Shown: in pieces, positions 23,929 through 36,486 of the stretch
How the letters are laid out: the number at the start of each line of letters is the position of its first letter
Numbering within the stretch: the stretch's first letter is position 1
NCBI GenBank assembly: GCA_964058805.1
Contig: CAXKVV010000933.1
Location: forward strand, 1-44,233
Source: Schoenoplectus triqueter
Lineage: Eukaryota > Streptophyta > Magnoliopsida > Poales > Cyperaceae
DNA: 44,233 nucleotides
Direction: 5' to 3'
Translations under genes and position numbers: made by a program
The notes under the pieces: generated by a model
Seen by the model: the letters and a program-made list of their open reading frames with translations, nothing else
Told to the model about the DNA's origin: nothing
Databases searched by the model: none

Positions 23929-24328
23929 GATAGTCCCATTTGTGGGTCTTAATTTTTTTTTTGTAACTTTTAACGAGTTATACGTCGATTAGACCTAGAG
24001 TGAGCTTATTGGAAGGAGAGATGGTGTGATGTTGAGCTATTTGTTGGAGTAATAATATTTTTTTTTCTTATGTTGTTCATTCAAATTTTCTTTGTTTTTT
24101 TTCCTTCTTTTCTTGAGAAAAAGCTCATTCAATTTTTTATATATCTGTAATGTGATTAAATTACATGTGCTGCTGGTGCAATCTGAAGAAATTAGATCTG
24201 ATTCAGACGCCTCAATTCCTTGCTTGCAAGTTAAGTGAGTGCTTTTCTTTTGTTGCAATTTTGTACTGATCAGCGGTGATTTTTTTTTTATCATTTGCTT
24301 TGCTTTATTAAAAGGACGAGTTCTTCAT
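23929..24328. other. 3' flank of GMD
   Basis: T-rich non-coding DNA between the GMD poly(A) signal and Tourist copy 2. No other feature was recognised. Confidence 0.5.
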
Positions 24329-24331
24329 TAA

Positions 24332-25473
24332 GGGTTTGGCACATCATGGAATAACAAAAAGTAGAAATATAATTGTTATTCTGACGAAATAATTTGCCAA
24401 ACGAATTTTAGACTAAGTAGAAGAGTGTGAAATAGTGTTAATTCGGTATACCAATTTATAGGTGGAATATCGGATTAGCTCTCATTGGAATAACGATTAT
24501 TGTTTGATTATTATATTATATTATTATATTATGATTATGATTAAGATTTGGTATTATTATATTAGTATATTATATTTATGATTATAATTTATGATTATAT
24601 TAATATTATGATTATTATTTATTATTATTATTATCATTATATTATTAAATTATTATTATCATTATTGTTATTATATTATCGTTACTATTGGTATTATTAT
24701 ATTATATTATTTATTATTATAAATATAATTTTAATATTAAATTATTATATTATGAATATAAATATAATTATTTTATTATTATATTATTATGATCAAAATT
24801 ATTTATTATTATATTATTATATTATGATGATTATGATTATGATTATTATTACTTAATATTATTTTATAATCCTTTATTATATTATTATATGTTGATTATA
24901 GTTATGATTAATTTATTATTATATTATTATATTATTATAATTATAATTATTTATAATTATTTTTATGATTATGATTATATTTTTATTATTATATTATTAT
25001 GATTATGATTATGGTTATATTATTATTATCATGATTATGATTATGATTAATATATTATGATTATATTATTAAAATTATGATTACTTATTATTAATATATT
25101 ATTATAATTATGATTGTAATTATAATTTTTTATTATTATATTACTATATTATGATTATGTTTATATTTTTATTATATTACTATTATAATATTATTATTTA
25201 TTATGATTATTTTTTATTACTTTATTATTATTATTATTATTATCTTACCATTATGATTATTATTTTACTATTATTATTATTATCATCATCATTATTAGTA
25301 TCATAATTATTCATATTTTAACTATTCTAAATAATAACTGTCAAATGATATTTTCGCTCTTCCGAATAAACAAAAATACCACTCTTTTAACACTCTTCCA
25401 AAAAACACTATTCTATTACTCTTCCAAAATTACCACTCTTCCAAATCTATTCTTTGATTTGCCAAACAGACCC
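24332..25473. mobile_element. Tourist-like (PIF/Harbinger) element, copy 2, uninterrupted
   Basis: TAA flanks both ends (24329-24331 and 25474-25476). Terminal sequences are GGGTTTGGCAC and, inverted, GGGTCTGTTTGGCAAATC, typical of Tourist-like MITEs. Non-satellite shoulders of about 150 bp on each side match copy 1 in opposite orientation. The centre (about 24500-25330) is a degenerate TTA/ATT/GATTATGATTA satellite. No coding capacity. It begins about 460 bp past the GMD stop codon. Confidence 0.85.
24500..25330. repeat. Degenerate TTA/ATT satellite core of Tourist copy 2
   Basis: About 830 bp of TTATTATATTA and GATTATGATTA words without fixed period, the inverted counterpart of the core in copy 1. 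Its long open frame consists of I, Y and L only and is an artefact. Confidence 0.88.
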
Positions 25474-25476
25474 TAA

Positions 25477-26904
25477 GTGTTCTTTCTATACAGAATTATT
25501 CCAGTGACCTTGCTACTTTTCTTTTACGTATCAGGGTTACAGTATTCGAGCTTTGTCTTTATTAAATAAAAAACGAGAACTGATGGATTGTGGTTATATT
25601 ACTCTCTTTTATTATCGTGGTAATTGAGTAATCTGTTTTCCTGTTATCCATGTGTTTAGTTTACTGATGTAACAGTTATAACGTCTGATCATGAGACCAT
25701 AATTGACTGCAAGTGCTTTTAGTGTTATGCTGAGTACAACACCTTCAGTAATTTTAAAAGTGCTTCCATGCCTGTGTTCTTTGGTACTACTCAGTTTATA
25801 GACTAAATTGCAGCGTGCCAAATTAATTATTAAGCGGATTGAAGTAGATAGAATGACTTTGTCTCTTGCATTGTGAACTGAACCTAACATTTTGCTCAGT
25901 CACTCTGCTCATTAGAGGGATTGGAATTGACAAAGGGAGGGTAGGGTAGAAAAGGCCAGCTGTGATCGGCCAAACAATGTTTAAAAGTAAATTTTGAAAA
26001 CTTATTTATTCAATGAAGACAGAGGGGAAGAAGTGTGTTAACAACTAACAATATTCTATGGAAGAAATTAGGTTAGCACCCAATTTACTATGCTTGAAAG
26101 TTGGTCAATTGTTAATTATTTTACATTTTGGTTCCTTCAACAAGATTTGACCACAAACTATGTGCCCTTCCCCTTTTTCGAGTTTGCTCTAATAATAGTA
26201 AGAAAGTATTTAAAATATGTACAAAACCATATGCTTGTAATTTTACTAAATGACGACCCCTTTGTACTCTGAGACTGGGTTTTCTTTGTTCAGTTAGCTT
26301 TTGGAACTGTTACTGTCGGTTTGATATAAATAACGCTTTTAGTGTTGCTTTAATTTGACCATTTCAACGGTGCATAATCTTATATTAAATTTATGCAAAA
26401 GTGGTCATTGCACTGGAAACGAAGTTATTAGCTAGGATTCTCTTTTGTTCTAATAATTAAAGCGACGCAATATGAAATTCATAAGCCGTATTAAATTTGG
26501 TCATTTCGTCCTTGGTTGAGTTTACTACTTGCCTAGTGTTTTAATCAAAAGAAAAAGAGAAATTAAAGAAGTCGCTCTGCCTAGTCTAGCAATCAGTTAT
26601 CCAATGCCATACTAATAAAGACTGCTGGTGACTCTCGTCCATAGAATTTCCTCTTAAACAATTTGAGATTCTCAGTCACGCTTTATGGTGCAATTTATTA
26701 TGTAATTTTCTACCCCAAACGGCCAAATATTCATAGGTTAACAGCTGACAGCAAGTTGATAGATGAATAATGGTAATATGTTAGCAAAATTAATCTAACA
26801 AAATTCATGAATAATCAATTGAACGAGTCTATATATAGTGCTATATGTACATATCATGTAAACCGGCGAGTCGGTGTTATTGTAGATTCAATTAATATAT
26901 AAGT
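25477..26904. other. Intergenic, nothing recognised
   Basis: AT-rich unique DNA with no recognised gene or repeat. A 92-codon minus-strand frame at 25612-25890 has no recognised motif. Confidence 0.4.
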
Positions 26905-26907
26905 TTT

Positions 26908-28195
26908 CACTGTTAAAAAACAAAAATTCAACAAACAGCTTTTAACTAACAATTCTCCAACATTAATAATTAAGGGGTGTTAGAAAATAATAATAATAAA
27001 ATATTGCAGAAGATGTCGTTGTGGGAACGTTTGGTCAACCATTGCACAATGATTATTTATTATTATTAATAATTGTTGTTGAATCCTCCTCTTTAACAAC
27101 GGTTTTGTCACAAGATCATTGTTAAAGAATTTTTTAACAATGATTATTTATTAATAACCATTTTTAAAGATTTTTTCGTAATGATAATTTATTAATAATC
27201 CTTGTTAAAAGTCTTTATTTTTTTATTTTTTAACTTTAACTATTGTCTCTAATAGTCATGGATATATAAGAACATTCATAATGTAAATATATATTAGTTA
27301 TTCAATAATATGAAAATATATACAATTTCAAAGAAATAAATTCTGAAGAATCTAAAAAAATAATAAAAATCAGATTTATTCAATACATATTATATTCATG
27401 CAATAATATGAAAATTTATACAATTTTTAAGAAAAAGATCCAAAAAAAAACTGAAAAAAAAGAACAAAAAACAGATCCAAAAACTTCATGACATTTTGAG
27501 GCACAAAATGAGCATTTTTTGGCCCCAAAAATGCCATAATATTAGCAATAAACTCGATTGGAGTTTTTTTTATAAAAAGTTATAGCCATTTAAAATTGAG
27601 GTGAATGAATTTCTATTGTGACTTAGATCTGTTTCTCTATTTTTTCTCTTTCTTTTTTTTTCTCTCTCTTTTTTTATCCGAAGAATTGAGATGAAGTATT
27701 GGGATGAATTGAGATAAAAGATGGGGATTGAGAGTTTTTGGAGTATTGATTGACATGAAAGAATAGTGAGATTGATGAGATTAGCGATTCCTGGGCGCAT
27801 AAAGGTGAGATGCTACTAGTGGATTATTTTTAGTTAGTGAAAATTCAAAATGAATCTTTAGCAAAGTTTTAAACAGAGACTGTTGTTGAATTTAGCCTTT
27901 ATTAATGTTTTTAACTAAAAAAATATTGTTAAAGACCCTCTATATCGATTCAATACTAAAAATCCTTTAGCAGCTGTTTTTTATTAAAAAAAATATTGTT
28001 AAAGGGGTGTTTAGCAACTGTTACTAAATGATAGTCCCACTTTTAGAGGTGTTCGGCTTCCATTTTAACAATATTTTTTTTAGTAAAAAGCATTACAATG
28101 TAGTTCTTCAATATTTCAGTAATGCCAATGCCCCTTTTATTAACAAAATTTATCAAAGACCCTTAGTAAATGTGTGTAGTTTTTCTGTGGTAGTG
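26908..28195. mobile_element. CACTA-like (En/Spm) non-autonomous element, ~1.3 kb
   Basis: The right end, read inverted, is CACTACCACAGAAAAACTAC, the classical CACTA start. The left end reads CACTGTTAAAAAACA. TTT flanks both (26905-26907 and 28196-28198), fitting a 3-bp TSD. Subterminal zones carry the motif TTTAACAAT and its complement ATTGTTAAA many times in both orientations (about 27100-27220 and 27880-28090), as expected for transposase-binding repeats. No transposase was recognised. The left border is less certain because its fifth base is G, not A. Confidence 0.72.
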
Positions 28196-28198
28196 TTT

Positions 28199-28604
28199 TA
28201 AAATTAGAGAGGTCGATCAAAACTGCTCACTTTTGATGTACATATCAAAATCTTTATAGAAATAAAAATTTATATAAAGGTAAAAAATTATACATTTTAA
28301 AAGCTCTAGAATACCGAACAATGTTCTTTTTTTCTTCTTTTCCGTCTATGTGCAAAAATTGGTTTGAAAAATAGATTAAATTAACTTTGATTTCGTACAA
28401 GATCTCGACTTACAGATCAAATTAAGTGACTCTAATTGATCGTCTGAATTGAAAAAAAATCAATTGTAGCACTGGATGATTGATCGATGCTATTTATAAG
28501 TAGCAATATAAACTAACTCATCTCATGTATTCTTTATTAGAAAAGAAAAAATCATTCCATAAAATGGAAAGAAAATACTATTAAGAAAAAGATATTTAAT
28601 ATCA
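28199..28604. other. Intergenic, nothing recognised
   Basis: AT-rich DNA between the CACTA-like element and a truncated hAT relic; no feature was recognised. Confidence 0.4.
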
Positions 28605-28872
28605 TGCATAATGAAATAATTATGCAAATATATCAAAATATAAAGTTCCGTAAATGAAAACTTTTTTCATCAACTTAATTATCTATTACTTTGAGCTTTA
28701 TTTTGTTGTTATTTTTAATATATAAAATGTTATTATTTTAATAATTTTTTATTAGATAAAAATATATATTAAATTATTAATTTTTTATCTAGTACCTGAT
28801 TAGTTAATGAATTTAAACCCGAAAACTAATATAATCCGATAATTGACCACTCATCAAAATCCGGCAGCCCTA
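28605..28872. mobile_element. Truncated inverted copy of the 5649-6028 hAT element
   Basis: Matches the 5.65-6.03 kb insertion in opposite orientation, with blocks such as GAAATAATTATG, TTTTCATCAACTTAATTATC and TAGTACCTGATTAGTTAATG. The right end is TCCGGCAGCCCTA, perhaps the better-preserved terminus of the family. The other end is missing. Confidence 0.65.
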
Positions 28873-29077
28873 ATAAGAGTTACAAGTTGCATATTATTTA
28901 TGTAAGAGTCTACAAACATTTTAGCCAGCAGAGAACTGCTAAAAAACAATAAAACTACAAAAATATTTTTCATGAACGTCCCAAGCCAGTCCATGCGGCT
29001 TTGTATTCTGTGTATATCGCCATGTTCTTAGACATAAATGCGTTGGGTCATATAATTACTTTTCTCTAACTTGTAAC

Positions 29078-29609
29078 TAAGGATGCAAACGAATCGAACA
29101 CGAACAAATTAACGTGTGTTCGAGTTTGATTTGAAATCTATTTCGAACTAGTTTGATTCAAAATAGATAGACATTTTCAAACTCAAATCATAGTTCGAAA
29201 TTCGATTCGTTAAAAGTTCGAACTGTTCGGTTCGATTTGTTAATAGTTCGAAATATAATTATTAGGTGAACAAATTCCATAATTCATATCAAAATAATAG
29301 AATCAAATATAAAAAATGTCAATTTAATACAAATTCATACAAAACTAAAAGTTCATTCAACAAAAATTAATAAAATTCATACTACTCAAAGTCTCAAACA
29401 ATCAAATAATTAATACAAATTCAAATAAAAATAGTTCGCGAATACATTTCGAACGAACTCACCATGGTTTGAGTTTGATTCGATGTAATTTCGAATCGAA
29501 TCAGTTTGATTTAAAATTAATTTCAAACTAAAACCGAACGAACTATTTTCGAACTTTTTTCGAATTGAACACGAACGAACTACGAATTTTGAATATTTCT
29601 TGCAGCCTA
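29078..29609. mobile_element. hAT-like element, 532 bp, perfect 8-bp TSD
   Basis: CTTGTAAC lies on both sides without change (29070-29077 and 29610-29617). Ends are TAAGGATGCAAACG and, inverted, TAGGCTGCAAG. Subterminal DNA is packed with GTTCGAA/TTCGAAC/CGAACGAAC words in both orientations. The minus-strand frame at 29410-29619 reads through these words and is not a gene. Confidence 0.88.
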
Positions 29610-29617
29610 CTTGTAAC

Positions 29618-32430
29618 ATGCATAAAAAGAACCTGAAACATTAATTATTGCATTTTTATTTACTTAAATTTGTCCGTAGTATGGCCCGACTTTGTTTCTC
29701 TCTTTTTTTTTTAATCTGCGAAGGATAGTCCATGAATTTAAAAGCTGCTGCATCTAATTAAAGGGTGTTCATGAATTTAAAAGCTGCTCATTCTACACAT
29801 AGTAAAAGTGTAATAAGCACTTTAAAATATCAAATGGAAGTGATTTAATATGGAACAAAGTTAAAACATCAAATTTTCTTTCTTTCAATATTTTTTACAC
29901 AAATTATTTCATCTATTTGCTTCAAAACATCGTTTTTTGATAAAGTGATTTAACTTTATTATGCTTGAGGTAATTCAGCTTGTTTAAATCATTCCGTATA
30001 CATCTATTTAATTATTTTTAGAGGATGCAAACTTTACAATCTGTGGGCGAGAAACTTCAAAAAGAGAATTAAATAAATGAGGATTGCAAAGGTGGTGCCT
30101 ATGATGGTACGATAACTGTACTTGTTTATTAATATCTGAGTTAGTTGGACTACTTGCATGTAATATTGGGAAAATACTTGAATTTTTAATTTTGTGTTTA
30201 ATTAATGTTTCTCTTGATTCCATATCTTAATTTCTATGTGAACATGAAGAACTTACACTAGTATAGAAAATTTGAATATCCATAGATTGGAATCCAGGGC
30301 ATGCTAGCCTTTTTTTTTTGAAATCTTTGCGGAGACTGTAAAGTGATGGGTAGATATTGAACTCTTAATGTTTGAGTAGAACAATTCTAATATCTTTTAC
30401 TAGCTAACTGAGTTATCACCCGTTTCTCCCCCTCTCTTTTTGTGGGTTGGGGGTGAAATTGAGACTTGAGAATTAATTAGAGGTGTCAACGATAGGATTA
30501 AAAAAGTTGAAGAGTAATTTTACATACTTTATTTTGAGGTATGATGATGATCACTTGATAATGATTTATTTTAACTAGTAAAACTGTTATGTTCTTAAGT
30601 TCATCAAGATTTGTGATGTGCTTAACTAAAAAAACAATTTGAATCGACTTTAAATGACAAATTCGAAGCATTGATTTATAAGTTATTTTCGTGCACTCAT
30701 ATTTTTTTAATCATTTTTTGACAAGTTGACTTTACATTTAATAAGCTTATATATTAATAAGATTGTAATGCAAATGCGCTGTCTATGAACAATGACTTCA
30801 ATGATTTGTTATTGTCTGAAATGGATTTGAACTTTTTTTTTTTTGTTAAACTCACTAAAGAGATTGATAAATTAAACTCACCCTAACTTTACTCCGTTAT
30901 GACAATCATGACAACCTTCAAAAAATAAAACTTAAAATTAAAATTAATTTTATGACCATAATCTATATTATTAATTTATGCTTTTATGAAATGTTGGCAT
31001 TTGATGAATGTTTCCCCGCTTTTTAACTGAGTATAAATTACCTATGAACTTGCTCTTTAGTTTCAATTATATTTGAATTTTTTGTTTATGATTATCAAAA
31101 TTATCATTGTCAAATCATCTCATTTATTACAAAATCAATTAAGAAATAAAATTGATATGTTGACATATTTAACAGAGGAGAGGTTGGATCGGTTGCATTG
31201 GGTACAAATCTGGTGGATGAATTTAACATGATCATTTCAAAACGAAAGATTATATAAATTAATTATATTCGAACTAATTGATGTGCGTACCCTCTTAGAC
31301 TGACTAATTATAATTTCGTCCTGTTTAAAGAAGCTGTCTATATTATTATAAGCTCTAATTTGTGCTAAAACTGAGCAAATCATGTTTAATGAATAGAGAT
31401 GGACCAGCTTTTGTTCAGCTATGCACTAATAAAGTTATATAGTACGCTCCTTTCAAAGCGTTTAAAATTTAAAAAGAGAACTCTAAAGACTGGAGGGAGC
31501 AAAAGAACATAAAAATCATTTTTTTCTTTGAAAGAGAAAAGTCTGATATTAAACCTCAAAATATTATTCTCGGATAGCGATAAAAAGATGGGAATAGGGA
31601 TTGTTAATTTCTTCAATTTTGTCTCACCCTTCCGGGGCTTTCCTGTTTCTGACTTATGGAACCTATTACGAACAGTTTTACAATGATAGTTTTCTGCATT
31701 TTTGGTTAATTTATTGATCGGAGAACCAACAAATAAATGAAGCTCTTTACTCTAAAATAAAATAAAATAAAGGAAGCTCGCATACAAAAAGGATGAGTAT
31801 TAGTTGGTACAGAGTTGCAAAGAAAGCAATCATAATCTTTGCAACTTACTGATAATATTAAATGACAAAAAAAAATATTTAGTCTCCATTCTTGACATCA
31901 GTACTTCTGTAAAAAAAAAACATAGTTCTCATTACTAACAAAATGACAAGCACCTATTTAATATCTGTTATTATCAAAAAATATATAAAAAAACTATCAA
32001 TTGTGTGTGTCGCTCAGAAAAAATATACTGCGCCTTATCTCATTCTTTTACAGGCCGAATTGAGACTTCAAACTTCCAAGATAAATTATTTTACAAACAC
32101 GGGAAAAACGATTGCAGAAGAAAAAAAAATTGCAATATGATAATAAACAATTTATCCTGCCGTTACAGTCCGAAATTTGTGCGAGAAAATTGCTGACAAG
32201 CTCTAGTTCAATTAATTAGATGCAACTGTCCAATGCAGATCTATACATACTGAATGCAGTCTGGTTAATTATATGTTTATTGTTTCCAAGGAAGAGGGGC
32301 AAAAACAAAAGAGCTGCTCAAAGCTACAAATCAGATGGATGATTCTTTTCCCTTCCTCTCTTCAGCAGTAAAAGCGGTGAAATTTTTTGAACTGTGTGAT
32401 CTGATTTGAATTTGAGCTCATGCAGATAGG
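29618..32430. other. Intergenic, nothing recognised
   Basis: AT-rich unique DNA of almost 3 kb without a recognised gene. A worn repeat relic near 30290-30430 ends in an ACTAGCTAACTGAGTTATCACC phrase-like context seen in many plant dispersed repeats; its class could not be fixed. The short frames present lack protein-like composition. Confidence 0.35.
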
Positions 32431-32438
32431 TTAATGAT

Positions 32439-32917
32439 CTATGTTACTCGGATACTTCTCTAACTCACCGATAAGTATCGGATACACGTCCGATATGGAT
32501 GTGCGTCTGATACAGTGCGGGTGCATATCCGATACGCTATGCAGCGTATTGAATTATTTTATTCACTTTGACAAGCGGATTCGGTCTCCGATACGCTCCA
32601 ATACGTCCCGGTACTTTCCGATACATCTTGGATAAGCCTTGATATGTCTCTGATACGTCCCAATACGTCTCCGATACATCCCAATACGTCAAATTTATCA
32701 CGGATGTTTTTTTTATAATCACTGACAAAGTTACAAATCCATCTCAAATTCTTCAAAATTTTTTATTATAATAAAACAAATTATTCTTTATATATTATAT
32801 AAAAATATTTTATTATTATATATAGCCGCACCCATATCCTGTATTTTTAACTTTTCCGTATCGCCGCACCCGCACCGTATCCGATACAATACCTGCACCC
32901 GCGTCCGTGCAACACAG
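32439..32917. mobile_element. hAT-like element, 479 bp, with CCGATACG tandem words
   Basis: Ends CTATGTTACTCGGA and, inverted, CTGTGTTGCACGGA. Flanks TTAATGAT (32431-32438) and GTAATGAT (32918-32925) agree at 7 of 8 positions. The left half repeats CCGATACGTCCCAATACG-type words many times; the right half has GC words CCGCACCCGCACC. Frames on both strands here are repeat artefacts. Confidence 0.85.
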
Positions 32918-32925
32918 GTAATGAT

Positions 32926-33740
32926 AATTGTGTTAAATATGCATACATGCACGTATAAGTATAGATACAAATAAGTGTTTTTGAACGTGTCTGTACGTAA
33001 TGTGTTCATGTGTCATACATATCATGTTGTTACATATGTGTGATCAACATATAAACAAATTTGACACGTCTAAGCATGTACGTTTAACACGTTGAACACG
33101 AACACGCATGTATAGCACGTAAAAAATAGTTCAACATATCAGACTTTTAAAATGATTCTGTGCTTAAAAGATTGGCTTGATACTGAAGTTAGAGGTCATG
33201 ATAACTTTAATCTATATGATATTTTTTAAATATGACATGTCAATTTTATTTTTTTGTGACTAAGACCACTCTATTTTTTTATATATTTCTTCAATTTTAT
33301 TTGAAATTTATTGAATTTGTATGTACTATAAGTGTTGACACATGTTAAACATGTATTAAACACGAACACATTTAATACGACGTGCTAGACGTATCACATG
33401 TCTTAGACATATGTGTTTGGGTTTTTAAATTTTTGACAAGTTAAAACGTACACGTCCAAACACATAAACACGTGCTGACACATCACGTTCCGTATCGAAC
33501 ACGTCACATACTCGTACGTGATACACACGATACACACATTTATCAATACCCTATATGCAGATTGCAGACCCGATCGAAGCACGTTTTATTTTCAGGAAGA
33601 GTTCGAGCATATATGCTCAGCAAAACACAGGAACAAATCTGATCATATCGGACAACTAACCAATTCTCCAGTCGTCCACTGTCGTGGATCGGACATCCGT
33701 TCTCTGCACTCTTGACTGAAAAATACATCTTAATATTTTC
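32926..33740. repeat. ACACGT/ACGTGT-rich worn transposon region
   Basis: From about 32940 to 33540 the words AACACG, ACACGT, ACATGT and CGTGTC recur in both orientations, typical of hAT subterminal DNA. No matching TIR/TSD pair could be fixed. The 65-codon frame at 33518-33715 is unrecognised. Confidence 0.45.
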
Positions 33741-34508
33741 AAATTTCAACTTATAAAGCTCAATATGTTATTTATATTAAATTTTTATGGGTACTAAAAT
33801 TTTTAATTTTAAATTTTTTTAAATATTTATTTTACATTTTTTAAATGGTCTATTTTATATCCAAATATTCAATTATTTATCATTATTATTATTGAGCCAT
33901 TTAAAAAAATCAAAATAAATATTTAAAATTTTTAGTATCACACAAAATTATTATTATTTTATTATTGTACGCCCTCTTTATATTAGAGGTCAGCCTCGTC
34001 ACTCAATTCTTTTAAGTTATCACCATCCCCTCTTAGAGTTCGTTAGAATTTGAACTCAGAACTTTACCGATGACGGCAGTGGTACTGATCATCCATACTG
34101 GACATCATATTTAAAAAATATATATTTTTTATAAAGCAATATAAATCAAAATTTGAGAATATTTTAAAATATTTTTGAGTTTAGAGAATAAAAAGACTTG
34201 TGCTCTAAGGAGCATTCTAACCTTACTCATGATTATATTTACATAGTTAAATGTAAAATATATATTATTTATCCTCTAGGATAATAAATAATCAGTACGA
34301 AAATACCTCTTATTCATATTTTTATCAAATAAGCTAACAATTTTTTTTCTTACTCATACCATACATATTAATTAAGTTAATAAAAAAACTTACACATAAT
34401 CGTATTATCAAATATGATATAAATACAGTAAATGGATACAAATATTTCATTGATAACCCTAACAATTATGTTATATTAGAAATCACTAATTCAAAATTAA
34501 TGCGTACC
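33741..34508. repeat. AT-rich stretch with a worn inverted repeat
   Basis: Between about 33770 and 33950 the words GGGTACTAAAATTTTTAA, TTTAAATATTTATTTT and TTTAAATGG are mirrored by CCATTTAAAAAAAT, AAATAAATATTTAAAAT and TTTTTAGTATC, forming a foldback of about 200 bp. Element type is not determined. The rest is featureless. Confidence 0.45.
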
Positions 34509-34518
34509 AAAAGAAATT

Positions 34519-35374
34519 GGGAAGGGATCCCTTGACAATCTTGACAATGGATCTCAAAATAAATATGAAAAACTCTTAAAAAATAGAAAAACTATTATAA
34601 ATATGTTCCTTTACTTATAGATTAACGGTGATTTAAATTTCATATAATTTTATTATCATTTGATAGTCCATCAAAGACTATCAAAATGTTATGCACTTTA
34701 CAATAGTTTCAATTTAACGGTTTTTTATGGACTATCAAACAATAATGAAATTGCATAAAATTTAAATCATCAATATATAAGTACAAGAATATATATATAT
34801 ATATAAAGTTTTTTTTTAATTTTTAAGATTGTTTCATATTTACTAGCTATATACTCGCGCATTGTAGCAGATTTTTTTATTTAAACATTAAAATATCATA
34901 AGATAAAAAAATTCATATTTATCTAATATTAAATTATAAATTCACCAAATTATAGAGAAAACCTATAATAAAGACTATATATAATCTTGGATGAGATTTT
35001 TGCACAATATGAGTTAATGATTCATGATTTTTATGGCAAGAAAAATAAATTATTCTAACATATATTATCACCATTAATTTCTTACCAAATATGCACAAGG
35101 TTGCTAAATAAAAAAATAAAAATTATGGAAATAATAATATATAAGGGAAAGAAATGGAGAGAAAGAGGGGACCAATGGACACGATCACATACGTTCGATC
35201 AACTAACAATAAATATTATCTGTCTAATTGAGGGATAAAATAGATATAATATATAAAAAATTACCATGACAAAAAATGAACCCTCCAATTCTTAGATGCT
35301 TTATATAATAGTATAGATTTCACGATCCATTGTCAAAAGTTTGAAGATAATCATTGTCAAGTGATCTCCTTCCC
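34519..35374. mobile_element. MULE-like element, ~0.86 kb, with an internal foldback
   Basis: Ends GGGAAGGGATCCCTTGACAAT and, inverted, GGGAAGGAGATCACTTGACAAT, each followed by TTGACAATGGATC further in. Flanks AAAAGAAATT (34509-34518) and AAAAAACATT (35375-35384) match at 8 of 10. Inside, 34550-34840 is partly palindromic, and 34835-35325 starts CTAGCTATATACTCGCGC and ends AATAGTATAGATT, perhaps a second nested repeat. Confidence 0.6.
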
Positions 35375-35384
35375 AAAAAACATT

Positions 35385-36480
35385 TGTCATGCGCCATCTG
35401 CATGGCAGATAAATTTTTAATTGTCTAACAGTGCCACATCAAGTTAATTAAAAACATTCTCAATTGCACTGCATTATTGATAGCTTTTCAGATTTTTTTT
35501 TTAATTGATAGTGCATAAAAATTTTCTCTGTTGTCACTGTTGATGTTGCTTGGCAGACCCAATTGCGCTGCATTATTGATAGCTTTTCAGAATTTTTAAT
35601 TGAAAGTGCATAAATTTTTCTCTGTTGTCACTATTTTCTAAGTTTATATATTTGTACATTGTTTAAAAGTAAAATGACAAATGACAACTGAAATTTCACA
35701 ATTAATCTGATAAAGGGACGCATGTGCGCTATATTCTTATATTTTTAAGAAGCTGCCATATCTCTTCAATGCATGCATTAATTTTTTCTTTTCGGAAAAC
35801 ATCCATTCAATCAATGAGAGAGAGAGAGATCGACGTGCAGCCATCTTTTATATTGAATGATATAAAATATTTAATGTTGTATATTATATGATATAAGTCA
35901 CACGAGTTGGGATGTCAATGATGGATTGGATTGGGTTTAAATCAGATTATTATTATTTTATTATTTTTTATCCGATTCGATCAGACTCATTTAAAACCGA
36001 GTCCACATTTATTTCATTTGATACGATTATGGGTCATATCGATCGGACCCGACTCAAATAAAATAATTAAATATTCATTAATCATTTTATATATTTTTAA
36101 GTAATTTAATATTAATTAATATAAAAATTTCACAATTAGTGTATATGTAGATTTTAATTAATTTTAAATTATAAAATAAATTAAAATATATAAATAAACT
36201 AATCAGGTTTGATAGGGTATTTAAGGTCAAAAGAGTACAAAAATGTAAAGAACTTAAGGTAGAAATATATAAACCGATTTGGAGGTTAGTGTTCAAGTGT
36301 AATGACAACGAAAGATAATTTAATTCGATTTAATTCTCACAAGAATATAGTGTTTACCCTTGAAAAATTTCAAGGATGAGTAGATGAATAAATGAAAATA
36401 AAATCAATGATTAATGATAAATCATAAGAAGAGGGAAGAAGAGAAATCAAGGAAGAGATGACCCACTAATCAGAAGAGGT
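35385..36480. other. Intergenic; short tandem duplication and a partial hAT end
   Basis: A direct duplication CATTATTGATAGCTTTTCAG with flanking TGCATAAA and TTCTCTGTTGTCACT occurs at about 35460-35545 and 35562-35632. A (GA)n run lies near 35817-35829. GGGATGTCAATGATGG near 35910 resembles the 5' end of a hAT element with GC words after it, but a matching right end was not found. Confidence 0.5.
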
Positions 36481-36486
36481 CGCTGC

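Noticed and set aside
24578..24856. 92-codon frame made of I, Y, L, M and N
   Set aside because: It lies in the ATT satellite core of Tourist copy 2 and is a low-complexity artefact.
30290..30430. tRNA-like phrase near AGCTAACTGAGTTATCACC
   Set aside because: No cloverleaf with acceptor, anticodon and T arms could be drawn; it looks like a worn dispersed repeat.
32441..32756. Overlapping frames on both strands with repeated DVLGRIRD/DVSETYW-like words
   Set aside because: They are translations of CCGATACG tandem words in a hAT-like element.
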